Origin: Ligula intestinalis
Taxonomy: Eukaryota; Platyhelminthes; Cestoda; Diphyllobothriidea; Diphyllobothriidae
Assembly (NCBI GenBank): GCA_036362985.1
Contig: JAYGXS010000003.1
Span: forward strand, 51,080,977-51,144,976
Length of the DNA stretch: 64,000 bases
Reading direction: 5' to 3'
Shown in pieces: positions 44,057 through 57,790 of the stretch. The number at the start of each line of letters is the position of its first letter. Within the stretch, counting starts at the first letter, position 1. The position numbers and the translations under genes are program-made. The notes beneath the pieces were generated by a model. The model worked only from the letters and a program-made list of their open reading frames with translations, had not been told where the DNA came from and did no database searches.

Positions 44057-46044
44057 AAGGCAGTGTTGTTGGTGGAAAGCAAACCTTTTTAATGGCGGTT
44101 CACGCTTGCCATGTCACAGTATCGTCATTGGGCCTTGCGGCATTTTATAAGGCAGTCGGTGCGCCGGACCTCAGCCCACCACGCCCTGGTAACACTGTCG
44201 CTGCTGCGTCCGCGACTGCTTATTCGTCAGACCCGGGAGCCTGATTATTTTGCAGCTAACCTTCAGTGAAGGCCGCGCCACTATCCGCCACCCGTGGACG
44301 CGCCAGGTAGCCTGCTGCTTGGCTAACGGGCAACCCTCCTTTCCCGGGTAACCCGCCTTCGTCTAGAGTCCGAAACGTCGGGCAAATAAAGTATTTCTCG
44401 TATTTATTTAGTCTTATTCGATAGTTTTTTATTTAATGAAAAGGTATTTTTCAGTTTTAAAGAAGTTTACGTTCCTGCAAGTTTTACGACTTAAACATTT
44501 CCAATCATACAGCATCTTATTAATGCTGTGTAAAAATCACGCAACATGGTTCACTTCCAGCAAAAAAAAGTTTAAGCCCTATATGACGCTTTCTTGTAGC
44601 ATACAAAAATGTATAATTTTCCTTATCTGGAAAATATATAACTTGTAGTCTCCGAACCCTGCATGAACGTGTACGAGTATGTTACCTTCAATCTTATTCA
44701 ATAATTAGAGGAAGTTATTCAAACCATGTATTTACCGTTTCTTCATGTGTAACATCTGAAAACGAGAGCTTAGGGGCCGTTCAGTTTAGTAGAAATAGGA
44801 CAGTGCAGTCAAGGCATTCTCATAAGTGCTAAATCCTCCGTGCGTTTGTTACCTGTGCTTGTTTTCACCTACGAGGATAGGTCCGAGATTAATTCCGAAC
44901 CTCAATCAAAAAATTTCCTGCTTCGCCTACCAATTCAATTCTTCCTCTCCTCCTCAAAGACGTTAATATTTAATTTAACTTCTACACGAAATTATCGTGC
45001 TTTTGAGATAATACTACCGTATACTGCACATACAGAAGGAGGCTACTTATCTGTTAAGAAGTTTCCACACACATGCCCCCGTAATTACCTGTCGGTGTAC
45101 GCCTATGTTTAGAAGAAAAAAAACAGCCGGACAATTATGTGCGCAGAGAAGCATGAGAACTCGTTGCTTGCTCTCTGCGCGCATATCATTCCTCTCTGTT
45201 GTCTTGGCTCTTAAGGAGGCAACCAGTTTGGCACACAGGGCAGCCGCTTCTCTCTGGCTCTGATTAAACTGCCCACAATTACCTCTTGGCCGGACGCGTA
45301 TGTAGTAATCCATGTTGAATTATTTGAAACCCCAAAGGCGCAGGCCTGTCCAGTGTGTACTTGTAGCTTATTAATCTGCCTTTTTGTAAGCTTGTAATTG
45401 TCGTAGCCGGGCGGCCTTCTCCTTGCATCAATTATCTATTAAGCCATAAAGGCATTGAAGGTTTTGTTCACCGATGCTGGAACTTGGCACGCCTTGGTGT
45501 TAAAACTTTGCCCGAATTTAATCTCAGAATGATAGTGACCGTCAATAGTGAGGAGGACCATCGAAACGGTGGTAATTTAAATTTTCAATAAAAGGGTTAC
45601 TCAGCAAACACCTGATGCTATCGAAATTGCTGACCTGTTTTAAAAACCACAACGGTGTCCTGAAAATAATGGTACTTTAAGAAACCATCAGAAACTTGCC
45701 ATGCATAAAAATAGAGTTTGTCATCCACATAACACGTCTTTTTATTAGCTGGTTTATCGACGTGAACGTCCGATTGCGTTCATTTTTCCATCCTCCCTTC
45801 ATTAAACCGTACGAATCGTGTACTTTATTCTATTTCATAGTAAAAATGCAGTGACCATATTGTTCGCTGTCATTTTCACTGATGGTTTGGTACATTCTGC
45901 AGACTAAACTTGTTTTTGAACATTTTTTCAACTTGACTACTTTTCATGCACACTTTTACAGTATAAGTGGAGATCTTAAGGGCTTTTGCCATCTTCTCCA
46001 AATATACTGTTTATTACTGATTGGTTGCTTGATAGTGTTCCCTA
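44057..46044. other. no gene recognised; PLE-like tail at about 44355-44400
   Basis: GTCCGAAACGTCGGGCAAAT followed by AAAGTATT lies at about 44368-44395 (+), the tail shared by several PLE-like repeats, preceded by a GC-rich unit from about 44100. The remainder is AT-rich and without recognisable features. Confidence 0.4.
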
Positions 46045-46400
46045 AATGGGCCGTGCGATAGATGGGCTGGACCAACATGGGGGTCAGATCAGGGCACAGC
46101 AGGCGTTATTCGGGTTGCGAGCCGATAAAAAATGCCGAACATGTCAGGGGGGGGGGGGGGGGTAACACGCCCAGGGTCGGCTTCGGCCGCGCCAGCCACC
46201 TGCGCCCGATCCCGCCTTCGGTCTTCTTTACTTTGTCTTGACACTGGGCTCAGGTGGGGGAGGGAAGAGTAAGTACGGTAGATTCTGCGCAAGTCCACAG
46301 TCACTTAAAACTAATTCACATGCAAGCCGCTGTCAATACACCACCCTGTTGTAGAGCATACGATGGACATCGTCGAAATCAATGGTCGAACGGTCAGTTG
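46045..46400 (+). repeat. dispersed repeat family R2, best copy
   Basis: Blocks: GGGCCGTGCGATAGATGGGC, GCCAGCCACCTGCGCCCGAT, CTTGACACTGGGCTC, AGTACGGTAGA, CAAGTCCACAGTCAC, ACTAATTCACATGCAAG, then CGATGGACATCGTCGAAATC. Related copies are at 4965-5290, 24661-24890, 55470-55740 (minus), 60040-60200 and 60270-60540. An interrupting G run is at 46147-46162. Confidence 0.6.
46147..46162. repeat. G16 homopolymer
   Basis: Sixteen consecutive G residues inside the R2 copy; the true length is likely uncertain in the assembly. Confidence 0.85.
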
Positions 46401-46904
46401 CTTGATAGGTGTCAAGGTTAGGTGCCTATTTGAGCTGTCAGAACACAATTTTACCTGTAAATATTGTGAGCCACTGGAGCCATTCACAATGAAAAGTAGT
46501 TGCAAGCCAACGCGATGCTCCCTTTCACGCTTGCTATTACTAAGTGCATATTTAAAAAAATCGGTCAGAATCGAATCCGTTCTTCCTACCTTTCTAACGT
46601 ATAGTGCAAGGTCATCTATAACAGTTGAAGTGGGGGAGGGGTGCAAATCTGCAGGCCGTGATGACGACGCAGGAAGATGGCAACATCACAATAACCGTAA
46701 ACAGTATAGGGTAAGCTGATACTCTATATAGCATTTGACTTAAACGGTTATGCAGAAATTAGAAATTCATTTGTAAAGGACAGAGGTTGCAGGATTATGT
46801 GGAATCCACATATATGTAGGCACTTTGTTGTTCCATTTCGTAGTGGCGTTGACTAAGTCCTGCAGATGTGGAGAAGAAGAAGATTCGATTGCTAGGACAA
46901 GACT

Positions 46905-46947
46905 TATTCGCCCGATGTTTCGAAGCCCATCGCGGATCGTTCATCAG
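46905..46947 (-). ncRNA. hammerhead-like core motif
   Basis: On the minus strand CTGATGA (46941-46947) is followed after 19 bases by GAAACATCGGGCGAATAAG. Both conserved core strands are exact (CTGATGA and GAAAC). Stem II is irregular. The downstream tail equals that at 30021-30060. Confidence 0.33.
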
Positions 46948-46989
46948 GGACATTGGAATAAACAGTTGCAGAAACGGGACCCGTCCTGA

Positions 46990-49900
46990 TAATTTTATTC
47001 CTTTTTATTACCTAACTTATCTGACGCCATAGCAAGAAGACAAACAGCAGCGTTGCGTACACTGCAAAATGTCGAGAGAATTCGTAGTTCAAATATTGTT
47101 GACTAGTCAGCAGAAGAAAAAACCGCCACCAGAATGTTGATTTATGGGTGCAAAGTGAGTCACTTGGTATTGCACAAGTACGCGGACGCAGTATGATAAA
47201 TAAAGTGTATAGGCACTCCAAAGGAGTTTAAAAGTCGGGGTCACGTATCTGATCCACAAAAAATTATTTCCCAGCTTGCTTTCCATAGTAGCGACTGGTA
47301 ACAGACACAGGCTAGGTTCTCATAAGAGAAAATATGTCTTGTTGGACTTTTCGACTATCTTCACTCAGGAGGAGAATGTTGTTTTTTGCTTTTTCCCACT
47401 AATCGATCCGGTTGTGTCCTTTGTCAGTTTGAGAACAGTCACTAAGTACCTGGTATGTCTCTCTTGATAGGAACCCAATATACTGTCTGAACACAACCTG
47501 GGGAATTCAGATTTTCGGTTCTGTTCTATTCGCCCAGAGCAAAGTTTTAGCAAAATCTCGCTTTTCTTGTCTTACTGCGAGCTTCGCAGCATTAGCTCCG
47601 CTCCTCCCAATCAGCCACACTCCACCCCAGATTTGGATAACCATGTCTTCGAATCCCGGTTTTTTGGTCATTGGGCCGAAGCCTAGCGTTCTATCATTGA
47701 GCCAAGGACCCCTTCGGCCTGGAACATTAACTTTTGTAGGAAAGGCGTTCGTCGGTCAGATATGTGCGTGGTCATATGAGCAGTCAATCAAAAAATTAAA
47801 AATTAAATTTTATTTTAGGGTCACTGTAACTTCTCGGTCAAAATCTTGCATCCTATTCCGGCTTCGTACTTGAACAGGCAGCTTCTAGCATGCTCAAGAG
47901 TACTTGCGCGATCTTGTTTTCCTTTGCTGGAACCGCTTGATTTTTATGAATGCAGCTTTGCAATATGTTTGGTGGGATTTGAGCCCTACACGTACTTCAA
48001 ACAATGCGCTGCATCTGACAAATACACAGGTCTTTTTCGTTGCTATGCTTCCATGCTTTCGTACAATCTGTGTCATCTTTCCTCCCCCTCCCTTGTTCGT
48101 TCAAATTCTTCTTACGTTTTAGTCTAGTGCACTTTTTATTGTCAACCTCGTTTTTTTGGTCGAGTCCATTGCACCTTTTTCCTCATATTTACAGTGTACT
48201 CCGCTGATCTCTGCTGGCTTGCTGCGTAAGTAGAAACTCGGCATGTATCTATGCTTAAATGGCATCTTCCGCCTGCAGAGATTTAAAATAGTTTGCAGCA
48301 CACTGCTGAAGCATTAACCTCGAGCGTTTTGTGCCCGAGATTGCGTGATACCGAGCGACACTTAAGTAGCTTAGTCTCTAAATCGCAGCGGACAGCTTGT
48401 AGATTTTGTGTCCTACAGGGATTTTAGGCCGTTTGCCAATCGAGTCTCCTGGGGGTCACCAGGATGTATGTCAGTGCTGTGCGTGTGTGCTGGCGCGAGA
48501 TCTCCGACAGTCTTCTGTGACACCGCCGGTAATTTGAAGAAGTGTTTGGGTTTGCTGGCTTTCATATTCACATGGGACACTCAGGGGTCTGGTGTGACCT
48601 ATGAAACACCTCTGTAGTCAAGTGCTTTGATAGGAAGCAGTCTGCAGTGAACACAATCCTGGCTCTGTTTTCTGTCAGTAGGTATCGGGAAGAAGTGACC
48701 ATCTGTCAGGTCGCATGCGATCAAGTAAACAATAACAAAGTTTAAACGTTGATGCAGGTCGTATAGGAGTTCTCTGTCGCACGGAAAGCAAGTTCACATA
48801 CGCCTTTGCGACTTTCTACCTCGAGTTTCCTGCTTCCTTTCAATCGCAAAAAAGCCAAAATGGGTGCATCAACCTCAGGTGTCCAGATTTTTAGGGGATT
48901 GGAGTGACGTAATCAGGTGTATCGATTTTTATACAGATTGATGCACAAATTTCGGGCATACTTTGCCGCCTTGCACAACATAGGGTATTACTTGCCACCA
49001 GTTACTAAAAAGCCAACGTGAAACAGGCAAACCACTGAAAATGGGTCGGATATCTGCGTTTCATGAGCCATTTCCTTGAATAAACATCAACTACATGCTG
49101 TGTTCTTGCAGCCCTCTACTTCTCTCTGTGAAAATTTGGTTAAGCAGGTGCCCATTAATATGGTCAATGTTCTTTTTATACCGCTGACCTAAGTGACTGA
49201 CTGTTGTGGAGTTATGCAATACCTTTTTTTATTTGCTCTCCCTTTTCTATAGGGATAATAGTCAAGCAGATGATGGTCAGTTGGTTGACGCAGTGCGTCT
49301 TTGTGTTCAAAAGATTTTCGTTTTGAGGAAATTTATTTTCCAAATTTCCCGTTTGCATTTACAAGCAGAAGTGCATTCCTCCCGATTCCTACCTGCAATT
49401 CGTTTATTGCTCTTAAAGTCGGGCATATTTTTTGTTCTGTCAGGTAGCATGAATGAATGACGAATTCAATTAATGTTATCCGTGGAAAGTTATCAGGTTC
49501 CGACATTCAAAGAGAAACGTATCCCTTTTGACTGGAAGAGCAACAAAAGCGCGCTCCTGCCAAAAAAACCGATGGTACGCGACCAGTAGTTCAGCGACTT
49601 TGTTCTCCACCGTTTCTACCGCGTACTAGGGGAGCGAAATTCACCACTTGTGGTTATTATGTTGGTAAAGCCAGGCATCATCATCCTGGCGTCCTTACTG
49701 GATGATTACCCGAAAATGAAATGCTCGGTGAAATCACTAGTTCCTGTGCGGTTTTCATAGATGAGTAATATGTTTTTTTCATGCTAGGGTTAGGAGCAGC
49801 TGTTCCTAATTCTGTCAACTTCCAGATTGTTGCATCAAACCAAACATTTTTCTCCTTCGAATGCAGTTTTTCTCATCGTTGATCGTACGGTTTTCCATTT

Positions 49901-50466
49901 ACCAGCTGACTATTATCCCCTGGGGACCAAATTGGAGAACTGCATTTTCCCGAGTAACTTATGCATTACGTGCGAGTACACAACCCGCTGAAGAACACAT
50001 TAACTCTCGGAGTGGTCTGTGTGCTTAGTTTTACTTTTCTTTGATATTCCCTTGCCACTGGAGAGCTCTTACCGAAACTGAGCACAGTCTAATTTGTTCC
50101 CTTTTTAGCGACAAATTTTGATTGCAGCCTTTTATATCCTAGTGTGCCGTCTAGTAATTATTCACATAAGTCATGATATAAGTCCACCCGGGGTGAAACA
50201 ACTACCTCCTGTGATACTTTCGGCCTTTAAATGCTACTCTTGGCACGCCTTCATCTTTCGGTGTTTAAAACGCCTGCTCCTCCTCCTGCTGCATAAAAAG
50301 CGCTATTGTTGTGTGCCTTTTTTCTTTCCTCAACTGTCCTGACAGTCTGAACCAGCAGTGCCATCTTGTTGAGATCTCATTTTTGCCATCTACACCCATC
50401 CCTTTTGCGTACGCAGACTGCGTTTTGCGTCAGCTTGCCAGATGAGAGAAAGAATATACCTGCGTA
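46990..50466. other. no gene recognised
   Basis: About 3.5 kb of intronic sequence with only short, unassignable open frames on both strands. Confidence 0.4.
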
Positions 50467-53392
<2,926 letters not shown>

Positions 53393-53545
53393 CGAGCCCG
53401 TGGTGCCGAGTTAGAGTATTAAACTCAATGACCGAAGGTCTCGGGTTCGAATCTCGAGGGTTCAAACCCTTGAGATTGGACATGGGTGGCTCATGACGGC
53501 TAACAAGCCAGAAATGGCCATTCCGGTCTCCCTTGTCTTTGTCGG
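53393..53545 (+). repeat. tRNA-derived SINE copy
   Basis: Starts GAGCCCGTGGTGCCGAG (A-box region) with a B box GGTTCGAATC at about 53444. The tRNA-unrelated body follows with GGCTCATGACGGCTAACAAG and CCATTCCGGTCTCCCTTGTC. Confidence 0.8.
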
Positions 53546-53702
53546 ATCCACTCCATCATATTCTGAGGTCGCTAAGCGACAAGCCTGATATCGCTCAAGT
53601 ACGAGCCTCAAGGCACTTCCGGGACAAGTATGTGCCCTTACCAGATAGATCGGATGAGCACCTTTGTTTCATCATACCCCCGATCACAACCGACAAAGCA
53701 AC

Positions 53703-53855
53703 GAGCCCGTGGTGCCGAGGTAGGGTGGTAATCCCAATGACCAAAGGTCCCGGGTTCGAATCTCGGGGGTTCCGACTCCTGAGATTGGGTATGACTGGCT
53801 GATGACGGCTAACAAGCCAGAAATGGCCATTCCGGTCTCCCGTGTCTTTGTCGGA
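53703..53855 (+). repeat. tRNA-derived SINE copy (best preserved)
   Basis: GAGCCCGTGGTGCCGAGGTA opens the tRNA-like head; CGGGTTCGAATCTCG (about 53751-53765) is the B box (GGTTCGANNC). The body is GACTGGCTGATGACGGC, AACAAGCCAGAAATGGCC and GTCTCCCGTGTCTTTGTCGG. An RNA polymerase III internal promoter is inferred from the two boxes. The head is not a functional tRNA gene. Confidence 0.85.
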
Positions 53856-53960
53856 TCCACTCCAAAAATATATTAAATGGATCCGACAAAGCAAATTGTC
53901 GGATCCATTTCATATATATTTTGAGTGGATCCGACAAAGACAAGAGAGACCGGAATGGCC
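53826..53960. repeat. long palindrome of two SINE 3' ends (tail-to-tail)
   Basis: The left arm (53826-53889) and right arm (53896-53960) pair over about 65 bases with few mismatches around a 6-base centre. Each arm contains GGATCCGACAA and an AT-rich linker. It formed from two SINE copies joined tail to tail. Confidence 0.8.
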
Positions 53961-53990
53961 ATTTCTGGCTTGTTATGTATAGTAGCAGAT
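53896..53990 (-). repeat. tRNA-derived SINE copy, truncated
   Basis: Minus-strand partner of the palindrome: GGATCCGACAAAGACAAGAG then GGAATGGCCATTTCTGGC. The tRNA-like head is missing. Confidence 0.7.
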
Positions 53991-54066
53991 TCGCGTGCGC
54001 CGATCTGATAGAGGACACACTCGTCCGTCCACCACGGGGCGGCTAGGAAATAGGCAGAAGGATATT

Positions 54067-54225
54067 GCCGACAAAGTCATGGGACACTACAATGGCCATT
54101 TCTGCCTTATTTGCCGTCATCAGGTAGTGATACACTACTCTAGTGTTGCTGCTGAAATTGCTGCCACACTCGCGTTTCGAACTCGCGTCTCTTCGGTCAG
54201 AGGCAGAGGCAGTTTGGCTAACTAA
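54067..54225 (-). repeat. tRNA-derived SINE copy
   Basis: CCGACAAAGTCATGGGACAC, AATGGCCATTTCTGCC, GCCGTCATCAG and TTTCGAACTCGCG (reverse B box), ending near GTCAGAGGCAGAGGC. Confidence 0.65.
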
Positions 54226-55317
54226 CTGATAAAATATGGGTATTTTAAATGATTGTGAGTCTTAATTTCAACCGAATTTATCTCTTAGTTGAACGGGGAC
54301 GAGGGAGGGGCATTGGGGTCTTATTCCTTTGACGTGACACGCAGCTATAAGCTTACAGACATGAGACGGTTGATCTTGGTGATTACAGCCATACTGCCAT
54401 CAGTTGCATTTACTGCTCCGCTTGGGGTCCTCTCTTATGAATCTCTCGTATGTCGATTTTCGACTTGTCATGAATGCCTTTTGAGAAATAGCAGAAGACG
54501 GTACGCTAAGTCTTTGCCCCATCTTGCGTTTGGAATTTTTTGTCTGCTTTTCGAGCATGTTAACTTTCCTCTTCTACTGCATGTTTGCGCCAAGCGTCTG
54601 TAGCTTTTAAGATCTGCATGGAAAGGCAGTGAACGCTGCCTATGAAGTTGATTTACATTTTCGCATCTTTTTATTATAAAATTTGTAAGCGATGCTACGA
54701 TCCGGCTTTCTACCGTTGTTTTGCCTTGAAGTGAGAGGTTTTCACTTTCAAATGTTAGTTTGCCGCTTTCGTTTCCGCATTTATTCTACTGGTCACTTTT
54801 GCCCGTTTTTAGACAACAGTTTAAACACGGTGTCTATTAAAACCTATACCAGGTGACTAATTAATTGCAATATCAGAGCAAAATTTTTTTGGACCGGTTA
54901 TCGAACCGGCCATCGTTTTAATTAACCTGAAATTGGCAAGAAATAAATTGATGCTATTTCATTACCCTTTTCTCCTTTTGTTCAAGTACAACCCATGATA
55001 GCAAAGTTTTCATACATGGCGCTATTATTTCTGGACAATTTTCGACGATTGTTAAGTTTTTTACACTCTTTCGTACGAAATCTGTGCTTTAGAATTGAGT
55101 AGCCAAAATCATGTTGTTTTATACGGTAGCAGCAGCAGCAGCTATTGCACTATCAGCAAAACTTAATTATATGCTATTTCATACACAGTCTGAAAGATAA
55201 CGCGTTTGCAGTTCTATGTTAAAACAATGTCGGCTACCAGTCAGCCCTAACGCTGGTCCGCTTTTTAACCCCCATCCCCGCCCCTCACCTGCCCTGGCAG
55301 CTGCATTATTTTTTTCT
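54226..55317. other. no gene recognised
   Basis: Intronic sequence; a 104-codon frame at 54289-54603 (+) has no recognisable domain. Confidence 0.4.
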
Positions 55318-55432
55318 ACCAACCCGCATAGTTCATTTACTTAATTACCACATAAATGTAAAGGCCTGACGGGAATCTATCGAAAGCATATGTATATTTG
55401 CCAATCTATTTTCTGAACCTGACATCAATGAA
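55318..55432 (+). repeat. single-arm relative of the 14310-14578 fold-back
   Basis: ACCAACCCGCATAGTTCATT corresponds to ACCAACCAGTATAGTTTATT at 14469. Both then share ATAAATGTAAAGGCCTGACG-like and CAATCTATTTTCTGAA-like blocks. The CCCC-rich stretch upstream (55268-55295) matches the reverse of the G-rich loop of the other copy. Confidence 0.65.
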
Positions 55433-55469
55433 TCTTCGAGCTACAGTCAGGTTCCAACAAATGACAGTT

Positions 55470-55740
55470 CGACCGTCGTATCCTACACGGTCCACCGTGT
55501 GTTCAACAACATAGCGGCATCGGTACGGTGCCTTGCGCATGAATTATTTTTTAAGTTATAGTAGAATGCATTTTGTCTTCCCCACTCTCCCTCTCTTTCT
55601 CTCTTCCCTTTCTCACTGGTTTTCTGCGTCGAGACAGAGTCAAGAAGGCTAGAGTCGGGATCGGGCGCAGGTGGCTGGCGCGGCGTGAATCTGCACTTAC
55701 GCGTGTAACTACACATCTCCCCACGTACGTCGTTTGTTAG
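55470..55740 (-). repeat. dispersed repeat family R2, copy
   Basis: On the minus strand: CGCCGCGCCAGCCACCTGCG, CCCGATCCCG, CTTGACTCTGTCTCGACGC, AATTCATGCGCAAGGC and CACACGGTGGACCGTG. Same order as 46045-46400. Confidence 0.55.
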
Positions 55741-57006
55741 GAGAGTAGATCACAATTAATGCCTGCCGTGTCCTGACCCAGACGCTTAATTAAGGCGAAC
55801 TCTGTAAACTCGTATAGGTAGACAGTGTTTCCTACGAAGCTGAATCCAGCGGATTGCGGTTCATTTGATTAGTGCGCACATTGTCCGATATATCGCCTCT
55901 CTGCATGCCACCAGTCGGATATAACTGTGTTACCTCCCTCTGGACTCGCAATGCAAGCCTCCTTTGGTGCAAGCGACGTTTCCGCCAAGAATGCATCAAA
56001 CCCCTTGTACTTCGAAGATTTCCAATGCATCACAGACTGCAAATACTACTGCAACATACTTGAACTAGACTGTAAATATGGAATTTACGGGACTAGATGG
56101 AATGGAACTTATGATTGAGGTAATGATGAGGGTTCATCGTTCGCCAGAATTATGACTATTCGTGTGAGGTTTCGAATTCGGACTGGAATCTATTGTGAGA
56201 AATAAAAGCGATGACAGAAAACGAGCAACAGTTATAGAAAGTGGCGATGAGGCCATCCAAACACAAGTGTTGCCTGTCCGGAGGTGACTGCACAGAACTC
56301 TGTATGCGAGCGAACCTTCTACTCTCAAATGCACCGTGATTGCTCTCATTCTAAGAGTAGCAGCATGCGTATGGGGAACTTGTATCGGCCAGCTAGAGTG
56401 TGTTTATTAACATTTTAAAAAATGGTTTCGACTAAAGGGCGTTACTAAATTTGCATTGTGTTCAGCGTGCATCGAAATCTCCGGGTAGTGCATAAAAGTC
56501 GGATTACTGACTTTCGGTCGAGAATTATTTAAGTTCCCTGTAAACATTTCTCCATAGCAGATTACTTAAGTAGTGTGCATTAATTCCATGGATGTTTACT
56601 TATTGTATAGGTTATATCATTTATTGCTGAAAGGAAAGCCAAAAAACTCATTTTTTTGTTCAGTTTATGAGAGGTTGTACCGTAGGTGCATTATTGGTTG
56701 AAAATCCGTAAAACTTTGAAAATGCCGGAATATGCACCCAAGTGGCCAACAGCATCTGAACATATAAATTTTCCTTTTAAAGTACACGGCAGTGTGTTAT
56801 CTGTTCCGACCTTTTTGATCAGTGGACAGATCCTTGATAGTGGCAAAAACGGTTTTGTAATTTTACCTAAACATGAATAAACCAGTATTAGATTTGAAAC
56901 CATAAGCTTGCAAACAACAATAACGGTTTGATCTAGCGTATCTGTTTAATGCCGGAAAGTAACCTTTATTTAAATTCTAGATATTGATTACATGCGATCG
57001 GAGATT
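55741..57006. other. no gene recognised
   Basis: Intronic sequence; overlapping short frames at 55872-56118 (+) and 56686-56903 (both strands) have no family resemblance. Confidence 0.4.
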
Positions 57007-57182
57007 ACCGACAAAGACAAGGAAGCCTAGGATAGTCATTTCTGGCTTATTGGCCATCGTCAGCCAGTCATACTTAACCGAAGTAGCGCGGATATATTGG
57101 TTCCCCCATCCGAGGTTCCAACTCGCGACCTTGTTAGTTAGTTAAAAGCCCAGCGCACTAGCCATTGCGTCACGGGCTCGTT
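57007..57182 (-). repeat. tRNA-derived SINE copy, diverged
   Basis: CCGACAAAGACAAGGAAGCC, TGGCTTATTGGCCATCGTCAG, GGTTCCAACTCGCG near the B-box position, and CACTAGCCATTGCGTCACGG at the head end. Confidence 0.6.
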
Positions 57183-57217
57183 GTCTTGTCGGTTTTTGAT
57201 CGGGAATGCAGGGTGAG

Positions 57218-57378
57218 AGATAGGCGCACACCGATCAGTTACATGACCTATGTCCCATAAGCGAAGCCGCAAGGCGGCTATTGATATAGGCAGAAGGACA
57301 TTACAGACAAAGAGATTTAGCTCAAAAAGCACCAGGCAGTATAAGTGTGTCCTGTAACTGATCGGTGTGCACCTATCT
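57218..57378. repeat. 26-base inverted repeat
   Basis: AGATAGGCGCACACCGATCA plus GTTACA (57218-57243) pairs with 57353-57378 with one mismatch. Between the arms is a module (CGGCTATTGATATAGGCAGA, AGGACATTACAGACAAAG) related to that beside SINEs at 54034-54070 and 13255-13295. Confidence 0.7.
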
Positions 57379-57726
57379 GTCACTATATTTACTATACGTA
57401 CGTTGCTACAACTTGAGCATAGCGAATGACTGTTTTTTGAACATCCTTTCTACAAGGCGTGATTCTACTTTGACAATAATGCACACGGCTTACATGGTCA
57501 TCTTGTGAAGAAGGTTCTTTGCGTGGTACTGGAAGGGTTAGCATCCTGCCATGCATGGAACACCATCAGAGTTTATTGCACGCCAATCAATACTGTATGT
57601 GCTCGTAAGTAATTCTTTCGTATTAGTGGCTGTGTCTTTTTATGACAGCCATTTGCGTCTCCGTTAGTGTTTCCGCTGACATAAGTGCCTGGCATGCAAC
57701 ACAATAAGGCCACAAACTTTCTTCTT

Positions 57727-57790
57727 AAGCGCCTTCTATTTACTTCGATTTTTAAGCGCCTTCTCTTTACTTCGATTTTTAAGTGCCTTA
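57727..57790. repeat. 27-base tandem repeat, 2.4 copies
   Basis: Units 57727-57753 and 57754-57780 differ at one base (AAGCGCCTTCTNTTTACTTC then GATTTTT), with a partial third unit. It is in-frame within a 115-codon minus-strand frame (57573-57920), which is otherwise unrecognisable. Confidence 0.8.

Noticed and set aside
53703..53775. tRNA gene in the SINE head
   Set aside because: A and B boxes are present but the sequence does not fold into a complete cloverleaf by eye; it is the head of a repeated SINE.
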